Notes: generated from the sequence alone by a model not told the origin. A DNA stretch of 64,000 bases from an uncultured Lachnospiraceae bacterium (GCA_947629525.1 CANREB010000008.1:1-64000), one strand, 5' to 3'. Shown: positions 8,807 to 18,438, counted from the stretch's first letter. A program made the numbers and translations.

Positions 8807-9700
8807 ATGAAAATGAATTTTAAAGCAAAAAAGTTTAATCGCAAGGCGGTTCTTGCGGCGGCATGCCTGACATGCGCCCTTGGCGTTACGGCGTGCGGCA
8901 GGAACAATAATAATCAAAATCAGGACCCGCTTACGGGAGAAGATATGTCTCATCAGGAAAACGAAGGCGCATCCGAAGAAGATTCCCCGCAGCAAGGGGC
9001 GGACGGTCAGGACGGCACGGCAATGGGTGAGTTCGACCAAATGCTTAAGGATGGAAAAAACGATGCCAACAGCATTATCGACTATATAAATACAAATATA
9101 GTTGATGCGGGCGCAAATGAGATCGAAAAATTTTTTGCGGGACTTTTAAGTTTTGGCGATGACGTCAGAAATATTGATTTTACAAAGCTTAATGACAGCA
9201 GACAGTATATGCCCGAAGATATGATAGCGTTTATGGATCTGATGAAGCTTGAGTCAGACACACCGTCCATGGTCATGTCAGATACGGAAAACCGCAGGGT
9301 GATCAATATGACGCTGTCGGAGATGCTTGAACGTGCGCTTTTGTTTGAGCAGCATATTAAAAAGTATCCGAATGCCGTGACAACTGAAGCCGCATCGCGT
9401 CTTTATGAAGAAATAGCGACAAACGCCATATCCGGAGGATATAATAAGGCAGAAGGCATCGCTCATTATTATAAAGGTGATTCGGACGATGTTATAGATA
9501 AGGAAGCGCTGCAGTATTATCAGCAGTTTGCAGATGCCAACGCGGACAGTAATCTTGGCAGAATAGTCAAGGAGTACATCGGCGTTCTGCAGTCAAATGA
9601 TTTTAAGATAAATGATTCTATGGAAGACTTTTATAAAAGTCTGCACCAAAGGCTTGATGTGAAAAATCTGACTGACGAGGCAGCAGAAGGAACAGTATAG
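8807..9700 (+). CDS. Predicted lipoprotein of unknown function
   Basis: 297 aa. A basic N terminus, a hydrophobic stretch and the lipobox GVTAC place the mature N terminus at a Cys near residue 30. An Asn/Gln/Glu-rich low-complexity linker follows, then a mostly helical-looking soluble domain. GGAGGG precedes the ATG. It is followed by a strong terminator shared with the convergent carbamate kinase gene. No domain was recognised. Confidence 0.7.
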   Translation: MKMNFKAKKFNRKAVLAAACLTCALGVTACGRNNNNQNQDPLTGEDMSHQENEGASEEDSPQQGADGQDGTAMGEFDQMLKDGKNDANSIIDYINTNIVDAGANEIEKFFAGLLSFGDDVRNIDFTKLNDSRQYMPEDMIAFMDLMKLESDTPSMVMSDTENRRVINMTLSEMLERALLFEQHIKKYPNAVTTEAASRLYEEIATNAISGGYNKAEGIAHYYKGDSDDVIDKEALQYYQQFADANADSNLGRIVKEYIGVLQSNDFKINDSMEDFYKSLHQRLDVKNLTDEAAEGTV

Positions 9701-9714
9701 GGCGAATAAATACA

Positions 9715-9745
9715 AATGGGGCTGTATATGCAGCCCCATTAAAAA
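9715..9745. terminator. Bidirectional terminator
   Basis: AATGGGGCTG (9715-9724) pairs perfectly with CAGCCCCATT (9731-9740) around a 6-nt loop, with an A/T-rich tract on each side. It lies between two convergent genes and serves both. Confidence 0.85.
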
Positions 9746-9749
9746 TATA

Positions 9750-10682
9750 TTATGCGGTAATGACCGTACCGACTTTTTCACTGATAGCATCATGAGTCTT
9801 ATCAAGAGATGTTATAACCGCCCTTCCGTTTGGAACTGCCTCAAGATATTCGATAGCCGCCATAATTTTAGGAAGCATATCCGTCTCGCCAAATTGACCG
9901 TCCTCTATGTATTTTTTTGCTTCCGCGACAGTCATGGAACTGATGGGCGATTCGTTTTCAAGTCCGTAATTAAGATATACATAATCAACGCTTGTAAGTA
10001 TCAGAAGCTCGTCTGCCTTTAGATCGGAAGCAAGTCTGCCTGCAATACTGTCTTTTTCAATTACGGCAGATGCCCCCTTGAGGTTGTGTTTCTGTTCAAT
10101 AACAGGGATGCCGCCGCCGCCGCAGGCAATAACGATCTGTCCTGCGTCCGCAAGTGTCTTTATCGCGTCGATTTCGACAATGTCAATAGGCTTCGGTGCA
10201 GCGACTATCCTGCGATAACCTTCTTTTTCCTGAATGACATAATTCCCCTTATTGACCTCTATGTCGGCATCGTCTTTAGACATGTATCTGCCGATTGCCT
10301 TCTTCGGCTCATAAAAAGCCTCGTCATACGGATCGACAGTAACTTGCGTGAGGATCGTGCTGACAGGTACGGAAATGCCGCGGCTCAACAATTCAGACTT
10401 TAGTGAGTTTTGGATATCGTAACCGACATAGCCCTGACTCATAGCAGAGCAGACGCACATAGGAGCAGGAGTATAGTCGATATAAATACGCCGCAGCTCA
10501 GTCATAGCCTTATGGATCATACTCACCTGAGGACCATTGCTGTGCGTTATTGTCAGCTGCAGATCAGCCTCGACCAGATCGGCGAGTGCTTTTGCCGTCT
10601 TTTTGACAGCGTCCATCTGCTCTAAAATGGTATAGCCAAGAGCGTCATGTCCTAACGCGACAACCACTTTTTTCTTGCTCAT
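9750..10682 (-). CDS. arcC: Carbamate kinase
   Basis: 310 aa, the usual family length. Signature stretches are the N-terminal VVVALGHDAL, the ITHSNGPQVS phosphate-binding loop and the VIACGGGGIPV glycine-rich segment. The enzyme makes ATP and carbamate from carbamoyl phosphate and ADP, or runs in reverse. GGAGGA lies 4 nt before the ATG. Arginine deiminase and ornithine carbamoyltransferase are not adjacent, so a role in purine, agmatine or other carbamoyl phosphate turnover is possible. Confidence 0.92.
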   Translation of the reverse strand: MSKKKVVVALGHDALGYTILEQMDAVKKTAKALADLVEADLQLTITHSNGPQVSMIHKAMTELRRIYIDYTPAPMCVCSAMSQGYVGYDIQNSLKSELLSRGISVPVSTILTQVTVDPYDEAFYEPKKAIGRYMSKDDADIEVNKGNYVIQEKEGYRRIVAAPKPIDIVEIDAIKTLADAGQIVIACGGGGIPVIEQKHNLKGASAVIEKDSIAGRLASDLKADELLILTSVDYVYLNYGLENESPISSMTVAEAKKYIEDGQFGETDMLPKIMAAIEYLEAVPNGRAVITSLDKTHDAISEKVGTVITA

Positions 10683-10814
10683 ATATTCCTCCGTTCAGCG
10701 CAGATGCCTGCGCGGTTGATTTTTGTTTACCACAATTATAGCAAATCGTGTGATATTTGTATACGAAAATGTAAAAAAATGCTCAATTTATATAATATAA
10801 GTATATTATTATGG

Positions 10815-10844
10815 TTGACATTCGCATATAAGCAATGATATAGT
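10815..10844 (+). promoter_or_regulatory. Promoter for the HTH-PfkB kinase gene
   Basis: TTGACA (10815-10820) and TATAGT (10839-10844) are 18 nt apart. It lies in the divergent gap between the carbamate kinase and PfkB genes. Confidence 0.65.
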
Positions 10845-10908
10845 ATTATCAGTAGCTATATGGTGAAATTATAAGCATGTGCCTACCGTGCATAAGGGGG
10901 AAAACAAT

Positions 10909-11997
10909 ATGATGACAAGCAGAGAAGCACAGATTTATCAGTGGATCACGGAAAATCCGATGATATCACAAGAAGAGCTTGCCGAGAAGGCAGGCATAAA
11001 ACGTTCGTCAGCGGCAGTCCACATTTCCAATTTGATGAAAAAGGGGTATATATTGGGAAAAGGATACATCACGAACGGACCTAATTACTGTACCGTCATA
11101 GGCGGCGCAAATATGGATATCGGGGGCATTCCCGAAGAAAGCATATCGGACATGGATCCTGCCGACGGTAAAGTGATCATATCACAGGGCGGGATAGCAA
11201 GGAACATAGCTCACAATATGAGTATGCTGGGACTGAACGCTAAGCTCATCACAGCGCTTGGCGACGACGGATATGCGCATAAGATCATTGAAAGATGTGA
11301 TTCGGCAGGTGTCGATACGACAGATTCACTGCGTTCCGTTGAAAATCAGACGGCAATATATACATATATTGTTGACAACGGCGGTAAGATGCGCCTTGCG
11401 ATCTCGGATACGCACATATATGAGAAGATCACGCCTGATTTTATAAAAACAAAGATGGATAAGATAAACAGAGGACGGCTTGCTGTAATAGATGCGGGGC
11501 TGCCCGAGGAGACGATATATTATATCGCCGAGAATGCCGCAGTACCGCTTTTTGCGGAGACAGTCTCAACAAAAAAAGGAAAAAATCTGCTCAGGGTCTT
11601 GAATAAGCTGCATACGATAGCGCCGACTCAGATAGAGGCGGAGGAATTGAGCGGTGTAAAGATAACGGATGAGTTTACGGTAAAAAGAGCGGCAAGCATA
11701 ATCTTGTCTAAAGGCGTCAAAAATGTATTCATAACTTTCAAAGAGCATGGTATATTTTATGCCAACGAATGGGAGTCAGGATTTTTAGGTGCTTTGGAAT
11801 GTAATGTGGTAAACGATAACGGTGCGAGAGATGCCATAATGGCGGGACTTGCGCTCGCGTATATACGCCACCTGCCAATCAAAGACGCGGCGCTGGTCGG
11901 GCGCGCGGCGGCATGTATTGCCGTTGAGAGCGAAGAAACGATAAATCCGCATTTGAGCATAGCAGAGATATCAAACAGGACAAAAATGGAGCTATGA
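10909..11997 (+). CDS. PfkB-family sugar/nucleoside kinase with N-terminal helix-turn-helix
   Basis: 362 aa. Residues 1 to about 58 form a winged-helix-type DNA-binding domain (SQEELAEKAGIKRSSAAVHI). The rest is a ribokinase/PfkB fold, seen as VIGGANMDIGG at the start and NGARDAIMAG at the end, where the usual GAGD anion hole reads GARD but keeps the catalytic Asp. The layout matches YeiI-like HTH-PfkB proteins near the pseudouridine kinase group. AAGGGGG lies 9 nt before the ATG at 10909; the GTG at 10879 is less likely. It is divergent from carbamate kinase. Confidence 0.82.
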   Translation: MMTSREAQIYQWITENPMISQEELAEKAGIKRSSAAVHISNLMKKGYILGKGYITNGPNYCTVIGGANMDIGGIPEESISDMDPADGKVIISQGGIARNIAHNMSMLGLNAKLITALGDDGYAHKIIERCDSAGVDTTDSLRSVENQTAIYTYIVDNGGKMRLAISDTHIYEKITPDFIKTKMDKINRGRLAVIDAGLPEETIYYIAENAAVPLFAETVSTKKGKNLLRVLNKLHTIAPTQIEAEELSGVKITDEFTVKRAASIILSKGVKNVFITFKEHGIFYANEWESGFLGALECNVVNDNGARDAIMAGLALAYIRHLPIKDAALVGRAAACIAVESEETINPHLSIAEISNRTKMEL

Positions 11998-12017
11998 TGA
12001 ATTAAATAATATAAAAA

Positions 12018-12053
12018 CGGAAACGCAGGTTTTTACACCTGCGTTTCCGCTTT
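12018..12053. terminator. Terminator between convergent genes
   Basis: CGGAAACGCAGGT (12018-12030) pairs perfectly with ACCTGCGTTTCCG (12037-12049) around a 6-nt loop. It is flanked by T-rich sequence on the plus strand and an A-rich tract on the other side, so it can act in both directions. Confidence 0.85.
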
Positions 12054-12103
12054 ACAAAAGGGGATATGAGAAAAAAGTAAAACAAAAAATTGATATAAGC
12101 TTT

Positions 12104-13579
12104 TTAAGGGATAGACCAGAAGTAATTATACGGGAATGAGAAGCCTCCGTTTCCGTTATCTTCAGGTTCATCGTTCTGTTCCGGCTCATCGTCGCCGAAT
12201 ACCTTGCTTGTGCCAAGTGTAAGCGAATAAGTCTGTTCCGTATAACCGTCGTTGCTTTGTACCATAGCGGTTATGTTGACTGTTTCACCCGCTTTATAGT
12301 AGGTCAGGAGCGTTTTGAGCTCACTCATCGACTTGACAGTCTGACCGTCAAACTTTGTTATGATACTACCCTTTGGAAGTCCTGCTTTCTCAGCGGGCGA
12401 ATCATCATAAATAGTATTTACATAAATACCGACAGGCATACCGTATGTCTGTGAGATTTCACTTGTAACATCCGTACCGCCTATCCCAAGATAGCCCTGT
12501 GCTTCTTCGGGAACAGTGTCACGGGTTTCCTTAAGCATAAGTTCCTCTATTATAGACTGTACATCTGAAATGGGAATGGCATATCCCATACCTTCGACAG
12601 AGCTTGACGCAACCTTTACGGAGTTGATGCCTATAAGCTCGCCGTTCATATTTAAAAGTGCACCGCCTGAGTTGCCGGGATTTATTGCGGCGTCTGTCTG
12701 TATGAGTCTGTTTGTTATTGTGCTGCCGTTGTCGTCTGAAACAGTCACTTCGCGGTTGAGGGCGCTTATATATCCTACGGTAACTGACTGACCATATCCA
12801 AGCGCGTTACCTATTGCGACAACCTGCTGACCGAGAACAAGGTTTGAGGAGTCGCCTATAGTAGCGATTTTTATCTGAGAACGCATTTCGTTTGTGACAT
12901 CATCAAGCGATACAGAGATAACGGCAAGATCTTTGTCTGCGTCATAGCCCTTAACACGCGCACTGACGACGGACGGTTCGTCGCTGTCTTCATCATAGCT
13001 GAAGACTACGCTTAATTCGTTGCTTCCGGAAATCACGTGATAGTTTGTAACTATAAGCAGTTCAGTATCGTTTTCACCGATTATGATGCCCGAGCCGCTG
13101 CTCTCAGTATCCTGTTGGTAAGTACCGAACATAGTGCGGACTTCGGTCACGCCCTTATTTGTGATAGATACAACACTTGGAAGGCAGCTTTGGGCGATGG
13201 CGCTTATGGTATTTGCGGAAGCCTGTTCAGAATCAAAAGCGGTATTTGAAGCATTTGATGGTGAAAGCGAGTCCGTTGTTGATGAAATAGCGGGAGCCGT
13301 CGAATTATTATTTGATATTTCTTCTTTCAGTTCTGACATTTCAGCTCTTGTCTGTTTGAGTTCCTTTGTGCTGAAATATGCGGGGATACTGAAAGCTGCG
13401 CCCGCCGTAACACCAAAAAGCGCTCCAAGACAGATGAAAGCAGCTGCTTTCTTCAAAAATGGTCTTTGCTTTTTGCTTTTTTTGGGCGGAGTGCCTGACG
13501 TGGTGCCGGCCGTATAGTAATACTCGCGGTAATTGCCTGATTGGGAATTGTTTTCATTGTTACTGTTGTTTTCGTACAT
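12104..13579 (-). CDS. HtrA/DegP-like membrane-anchored serine protease
   Basis: 491 aa. A Ser/Asn-rich cytoplasmic N terminus is followed by one membrane segment (AAAFICLGALFGVTAGAAF) and an extracellular trypsin-like domain. The triad is His in TNYHVIS (near 180), Asp in DKDLAVI (near 211) and Ser in PGNSGGAL (near 302). A C-terminal PDZ domain begins around QGYLGIGG. Such proteases degrade or refold damaged exported proteins. The ATG at 13579 has GGAGGT 7 nt upstream; the ATG at 13594 overlaps that site. Confidence 0.9.
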   Translation of the reverse strand: MYENNSNNENNSQSGNYREYYYTAGTTSGTPPKKSKKQRPFLKKAAAFICLGALFGVTAGAAFSIPAYFSTKELKQTRAEMSELKEEISNNNSTAPAISSTTDSLSPSNASNTAFDSEQASANTISAIAQSCLPSVVSITNKGVTEVRTMFGTYQQDTESSGSGIIIGENDTELLIVTNYHVISGSNELSVVFSYDEDSDEPSVVSARVKGYDADKDLAVISVSLDDVTNEMRSQIKIATIGDSSNLVLGQQVVAIGNALGYGQSVTVGYISALNREVTVSDDNGSTITNRLIQTDAAINPGNSGGALLNMNGELIGINSVKVASSSVEGMGYAIPISDVQSIIEELMLKETRDTVPEEAQGYLGIGGTDVTSEISQTYGMPVGIYVNTIYDDSPAEKAGLPKGSIITKFDGQTVKSMSELKTLLTYYKAGETVNITAMVQSNDGYTEQTYSLTLGTSKVFGDDEPEQNDEPEDNGNGGFSFPYNYFWSIP

Positions 13580-13721
13580 GATATATACCTCCATTCGTCA
13601 ACTTGTTATAAAGTTCTTTCGCCTTTGTATGTCTATAATTTAAAACCAAATTGTGTTTTAAATGTTATGCAAATGTGTATATTTTGTGAAATCATAAAAA
13701 ATAAAAATAATGATTTCCATA

Positions 13722-13749
13722 TTGATAAAAAAAAATATTGTGGTAATAT
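13722..13749 (+). promoter_or_regulatory. Possible promoter of the glycan island
   Basis: TTGATA (13722-13727) and TAATAT (13744-13749) are 16 nt apart in a very A/T-rich divergent gap, about 45 nt before the first island gene. The match is plausible, but the composition makes chance hits likely. Confidence 0.35.
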
Positions 13750-13794
13750 ATAAAATATAAAAGTGTATTATGTATCGAACAGGAAAGGAATCAC

Positions 13795-16353
13795 ATGAGA
13801 AGGCAAGGAAAGCAGCTGGCATTGGACACGGTCCAAAAACTGCACAGAACTCACGAAAATATCAGGAATAATATCGATGATGGCGAAGCTGATTATGCAA
13901 GACAGCTTTTATCAGAGTGCCAGCAAAGCGCCATAGAACTCGGCAATATGATCGAGCAGACAGAAGGCGAAGACTTTTCGACAGTAAGGTACATAGAGGA
14001 CTATTGCGAACTTTTATACAACGATTATCAGGCATTAGAGAATCTTTCAGATGTCAGTGCCAATAAAATATTCAAAACACTTCGTAAAAATCTCATACAG
14101 ATCGAAAACAGCATAAGGAACGATATCAAAATCAGGCTTGAGGCTGTATTTTTGCCGTATAAGGCTTCAATGTGGGATTCACTTGAGAGCATATGGAAGG
14201 CGGCGGACGCGGATCCTGATTGTGACGCATATGTAGTTCCTATTTCATATTATGATAAAAATCCGGACGGCAGCTATAAAAAAGAACATTATGAGGGAGA
14301 TTTATACCCTGATTACGTGCCTGTTACGGGATTTAATGAATATGACATCGAAAAAAGACATCCTGATATTATTTTCATACATAATCCTTATGATAATAAT
14401 AATTTAGTCACAAGTGTGCACCCGGATTTTTTCTCGGATAAGCTGAAGAAGTGTACGGAGTTGTTGGTGTATGTGCCGTATTATTCGACAACGGGCGGCA
14501 TGAGCGAGGGACAAAGAAGCTGCCCCGCATACTATAATGCGGATTATATTATCATACAGGCGGATAAATACCGAGGCTTTTTTGACGCGGCGCTGCCACA
14601 GGACAAGCTTTTGGCGCTTGGCTCTCCTAAATTTGACAGAGTTATAAATATATGTAAGAATCCGCCCGAACCGCCTGCCGACTGGAAAGAGAAAATGGCA
14701 GGGAAAAAGGTTTATTTTTACAATACCAGCATAGGCGGTATGCTTGGAAATACTGAGACGTTTTTGAAAAAGATGAAGTATGTGTTCAAATGCTTTGAAG
14801 GAAGAACGGACGCATGCCTGATATGGCGTCCTCATCCTCTTTTAGAGTCAACACTGGATTCGATGAGGATGATATATAAGGAAGAATTTCTCAGGATTAA
14901 AGCGCAGTTTATAAGCAGCGGAACAGGTATATATGACGAGACGCCGGATATTACGAACACCATAGCGCTATGTGATGCATACGTCGGAGATTCGGGGACA
15001 AGCGTGACGTCACTGTTTGGCATTGCGGGCAAGCCGCTGTTTATATTGCATAATAATATTGATGCCGAGCCGGAAGAGAACGACTGGCGCGGACAGATCA
15101 TTAACGGATTTTCCGCTGTGGGAAGCCATAAGTGGCTGATAGTGTCGGGGACAAGGCTGTATCACTCGCCTGATGACAACTATAAGTATGAATATTATTG
15201 CGATTTGTCAGAGTATTCAGGCGGATATTATTATTCGCAGGTGATAGAGATAAATGGTAAGAATTATGTCTGCCCTGCTAATGCGAATGATATCTTAGTA
15301 GTTGATGATAGAAAAATTGTAAAACGCATCAGTCTGTCTGTGCAGCTTAAGGAGCCGGGAGCATTTTACGGAGCGCTAAGAAGCGGCGATTACCTGATTC
15401 TGCTGCCTAATAAATATCCCGTGATAGTGCGCTATAATACTGTTACCGGGAAACTTGATTATCTGAATAAAGATGCGGACATTATTTTGGCTGTTGTGAA
15501 CGGTGAAAGACGTTTCGGCGGCGCATGTGAAAGGGACGGTCACATATATATAGGTTCGCCTGTAAGTCCAAAGGCAGTTGATATTGAAGTTGCGACAGGC
15601 AAAGAGACGGTGCTTGAGATAAAATCCGCAAATTACAGCGGCTGTATGATAATGCAGTGCGACGGTGAAAAAATGTGGATCATGCCATATACCGGAAATA
15701 CGATCATATGTTGGGATCCCGCCGACGGCAGTACTGCGGAATATTCCTGCAAGGTCGAAGGATTTGAGTGTTTCAATCCGATTTTAGGGTATAAGTGCGG
15801 CGACAGACCTTTTGGATGCTGTGCTTTCTATAACGATTATGTATACGTTACGCCCTATTGGGGAAACGAGTATATCAGGATCAACAGGCAAAACGGCGAA
15901 ATCGTGAAATGGTGTCCTCCGTTTGAGAGGACAAGTAATGCCGTCAATGGATATTTCTTTGCGGGGTCGGAGAGCACATTCATTTATTCGGTTGACGGGA
16001 AAAGTACAGGCAGCGTATGGAGGCTGTTTTCCATATACGACAGAAGACTGTACGACGTAAATTTTGAAACCAACGAATATAAGGAAATACCTGTTGAATT
16101 TAACTTAGATGAATTAAAAGAAAAAACGGACGGATTTAGCGAATGTTCGGAATGGGTGATGTATGCCTGCGTTGAGGATGCGTTTAATTCCCTGCCGGAC
16201 TTTTTGGACGGCAACATTACGGGCAATCAGTTCGATAAGGACAGACAGTTTAAGGCTTACAGTCAGATCACGGCAAATTATGACGGCACATGCGGCGCGA
16301 AGGTATATGATTTTATGCGCGAAAAGCTTAGGCAGGGCGCAGGTAACACGTAA
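13795..16353 (+). CDS. CDP-glycerol glycerophosphotransferase-like protein with C-terminal propeller-like domain
   Basis: 852 aa. The N-terminal 110 residues are helical and charged. Residues about 110-430 resemble TagF-type GT-B polyol-phosphate transferases: LVYVPYYSTTGG, LLALGSPKFDRV, LIWRPHPLLEST and LCDAYVGDSGTSVTSLFG, the counterpart of the DYSS region. The second half (430-852) has repeating aromatic/Gly strands suggesting a beta-propeller, perhaps for glycan binding. There is no signal peptide. It is the first gene of the island, 17 nt before a cytidylyltransferase fusion that could make its CDP-polyol donor. GGAAAGGA precedes the ATG. The actual polyol is unknown. Confidence 0.75.
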   Translation: MRRQGKQLALDTVQKLHRTHENIRNNIDDGEADYARQLLSECQQSAIELGNMIEQTEGEDFSTVRYIEDYCELLYNDYQALENLSDVSANKIFKTLRKNLIQIENSIRNDIKIRLEAVFLPYKASMWDSLESIWKAADADPDCDAYVVPISYYDKNPDGSYKKEHYEGDLYPDYVPVTGFNEYDIEKRHPDIIFIHNPYDNNNLVTSVHPDFFSDKLKKCTELLVYVPYYSTTGGMSEGQRSCPAYYNADYIIIQADKYRGFFDAALPQDKLLALGSPKFDRVINICKNPPEPPADWKEKMAGKKVYFYNTSIGGMLGNTETFLKKMKYVFKCFEGRTDACLIWRPHPLLESTLDSMRMIYKEEFLRIKAQFISSGTGIYDETPDITNTIALCDAYVGDSGTSVTSLFGIAGKPLFILHNNIDAEPEENDWRGQIINGFSAVGSHKWLIVSGTRLYHSPDDNYKYEYYCDLSEYSGGYYYSQVIEINGKNYVCPANANDILVVDDRKIVKRISLSVQLKEPGAFYGALRSGDYLILLPNKYPVIVRYNTVTGKLDYLNKDADIILAVVNGERRFGGACERDGHIYIGSPVSPKAVDIEVATGKETVLEIKSANYSGCMIMQCDGEKMWIMPYTGNTIICWDPADGSTAEYSCKVEGFECFNPILGYKCGDRPFGCCAFYNDYVYVTPYWGNEYIRINRQNGEIVKWCPPFERTSNAVNGYFFAGSESTFIYSVDGKSTGSVWRLFSIYDRRLYDVNFETNEYKEIPVEFNLDELKEKTDGFSECSEWVMYACVEDAFNSLPDFLDGNITGNQFDKDRQFKAYSQITANYDGTCGAKVYDFMREKLRQGAGNT

Positions 16354-16370
16354 AACAGGAGGCGGCAGTC

Positions 16371-17729
16371 ATGGTAAAAGTAATTACATACGGTACGTTT
16401 GACCTGTTTCATGAAGGTCACTACAGGCTGCTGCAGAGGGCAAAGCAACTGGGAGATTATCTGATAGTAGGCGTCACGACAGAGGAGTACGACCAGACAA
16501 GAGGTAAGCTTAATGTAATCGACTCGCTTGTGACGAGGATTGAAAATGTCAAAAAGACAGGATTTGCGGATGAAGTAATTGTAGAAGAAGCTGCAGGTCA
16601 GAAGTTTCAGGATATTAAGAAATATCATATAGATATTTTCACTGTAGGTTCAGACTGGATTGGAAAATTTGATTATCTCAAGGATTACTGCAAGGTTGTG
16701 TATCTTGAAAGGACAAAGAATATCTCAAGCACAATGCTGCGTGAGCAGAATAAACGCATACAACGGATAGGAATCATAGGCACAGGCAGAATAGCGAAAA
16801 GATTTATGCCGGAGGCGGCAAGTGTCAGCGGGATAAGTGTTCAGGGGGTTTACAATCCTCATATTGGCAGCGCTGAAAGTTTTGCAAGAAGCCACGATAT
16901 AGATTGTTATGAAACATTAGATGATTTTTTTCCGGCGGTGGATGCTGTTTACATAGCGTCGCCGCATCAGACACACTATGGATATGCCAAAGCGGCGCTT
17001 GAGCATGGAAAGCACGTATTATGTGAGAAGCCGATGACGCTTGATAAGCGCCATGCAGAACAGCTCTTTAATATGGCAAAAGAACGCGATCTGATACTGT
17101 TCGAGGGAATAAAGACAGCATACTGTCCGGGATTTATCAAGCTTATGGGCATAGCCTGCAGCGGCGCTATAGGGAGTATTAAAAGTGTTGAGGCGTGTTT
17201 TACGAAACTTGAAGATGAGGACAGCAGGGAGCTTACCGATTTGAAGTATGGCGGGAGTATGTTGGAGCTTGGAAGCTATTGCCTGCTGCCGATAATAAAA
17301 ATCCTTGGGGCTGATTATGAAAGGTTAAGCTTTGATACGGTCAATGGAGACAACAACCTTGATATATTGACAAAGGCATATTTTAAATATCCTAACGCTG
17401 TAGCGACTGCGACATGCGGACTTGGTGTAAAGTCGGAAGGGCAGCTTATCATATCGGGAACTAAAGGCTATATACTGACAGAGGCACCTTGGTGGAAAAC
17501 GAATTATTTTGAGGTGCGTCATGAAAATCCAGATGATGTGGAGAAATTTTCGGCAAGATTTTTGGGCGACGGGCTTAGATATGAGATAAGCGATTTCCTG
17601 TCTATGATAAATGGAAGCGCAAAGAGCGAATTTAAGCTGACACGAAGCGAATCGGTCGCGTTTGCCGATATAATGGGGAAATTTTTGGAGACGGAAAAGA
17701 GGAATTTAGATGAAAATTTGGGCGCATAG
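16371..17729 (+). CDS. Fusion of TagD-like cytidylyltransferase and Gfo/Idh/MocA oxidoreductase
   Basis: 452 aa, two enzymes in one chain. Residues 1 to about 130 are a glycerol-3-phosphate-type cytidylyltransferase, with YGTFDLFHEGHYRLL carrying the HxGH motif and NISSTMLRE the ISST motif. Residues about 133-450 are an NAD(P)-dependent Gfo/Idh/MocA dehydrogenase, with IGIIGTGRIAKRF for the dinucleotide and HVLCEKPMTLD for the catalytic Lys. The protein could form a polyol phosphate or keto-sugar and activate it with CTP. It overlaps the GDPD gene by 20 nt, indicating tight coupling. Confidence 0.88.
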   Translation: MVKVITYGTFDLFHEGHYRLLQRAKQLGDYLIVGVTTEEYDQTRGKLNVIDSLVTRIENVKKTGFADEVIVEEAAGQKFQDIKKYHIDIFTVGSDWIGKFDYLKDYCKVVYLERTKNISSTMLREQNKRIQRIGIIGTGRIAKRFMPEAASVSGISVQGVYNPHIGSAESFARSHDIDCYETLDDFFPAVDAVYIASPHQTHYGYAKAALEHGKHVLCEKPMTLDKRHAEQLFNMAKERDLILFEGIKTAYCPGFIKLMGIACSGAIGSIKSVEACFTKLEDEDSRELTDLKYGGSMLELGSYCLLPIIKILGADYERLSFDTVNGDNNLDILTKAYFKYPNAVATATCGLGVKSEGQLIISGTKGYILTEAPWWKTNYFEVRHENPDDVEKFSARFLGDGLRYEISDFLSMINGSAKSEFKLTRSESVAFADIMGKFLETEKRNLDENLGA

Positions 17730-18438
17730 AGGGTGCAGTCAGAATTATCCGGAAAATACGCTGACATCATTTGAAAAAGCAATTCAAATTAAGGGATTGA
17801 CAGGAATAGAGCTTGACATACAGCTTACAAAAGACGGGCATATGGTGGTTATCCATGATGAAAAAGTGAACAGGACTACGGACGGCAGGGGCGAAGTGCG
17901 AAATTACACACTGTCTGAATTAAAGAAGCTGAAGATCAGTGCGGGTGAAGGCAGATTTGAACAGATACCCACAATAGATGAAGTATTTGATTTGTTGGAG
18001 AAAAGCCTTAAAAGTGGGTTGAAGCTAAATATAGAATTGAAGAACAGCATATTCCCCTATGTGGGAATGGAGAAGCAGATTATAAACCTGGTATATAGAA
18101 GAGGTTTGCAGGACAGCATAGTGTATTCGTCGTTCAGTGCTTTGTCGATAGAGCGAATAAGGCAGATAGATTCAAGCGCGGAAACGGGAATACTGGACAG
18201 CAAAGTGTCGGACTGCCTTTATAAGTTAAAAGGCGGCTGTGGGGCGGATGCGCTGCATCCGTTTTGGCGAGGAATCGACTTGCCAAGGGAAAAACTGGAA
18301 GGATATACGGTGAGGGCTTGGCTTTCAGGGCATCTATATCCAGAAAAGCCGACAGGGACGGTGCTTGACTTGAAAGCGTTGGAGAATATCGGCATTACGG
18401 ATGTGTTTTTGAATGAGCCTGAGGCTTATTTGAAATAG
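17710..18438 (+). CDS. Glycerophosphodiester phosphodiesterase
   Basis: 242 aa, the size of cytosolic UgpQ-type enzymes. Motifs are WAHRGCSQNYPENTL with the catalytic His/Arg, and IELDIQLTKDGHMVVIHDE with the metal-binding Glu/Asp and second His. It hydrolyses glycerophosphodiesters to glycerol 3-phosphate and an alcohol. No signal peptide is seen. With the cytidylyltransferase and TagF-like genes it suggests recycling or supply of glycerol phosphate for a polyol-phosphate glycan. Confidence 0.9.
   Translation: MKIWAHRGCSQNYPENTLTSFEKAIQIKGLTGIELDIQLTKDGHMVVIHDEKVNRTTDGRGEVRNYTLSELKKLKISAGEGRFEQIPTIDEVFDLLEKSLKSGLKLNIELKNSIFPYVGMEKQIINLVYRRGLQDSIVYSSFSALSIERIRQIDSSAETGILDSKVSDCLYKLKGGCGADALHPFWRGIDLPREKLEGYTVRAWLSGHLYPEKPTGTVLDLKALENIGITDVFLNEPEAYLK

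Noticed and set aside
12516-13517. Plus-strand frames opposite the HtrA gene
   Set aside because: The minus-strand gene has a complete protease triad and PDZ domain; the plus frames have no motif or ribosome site.
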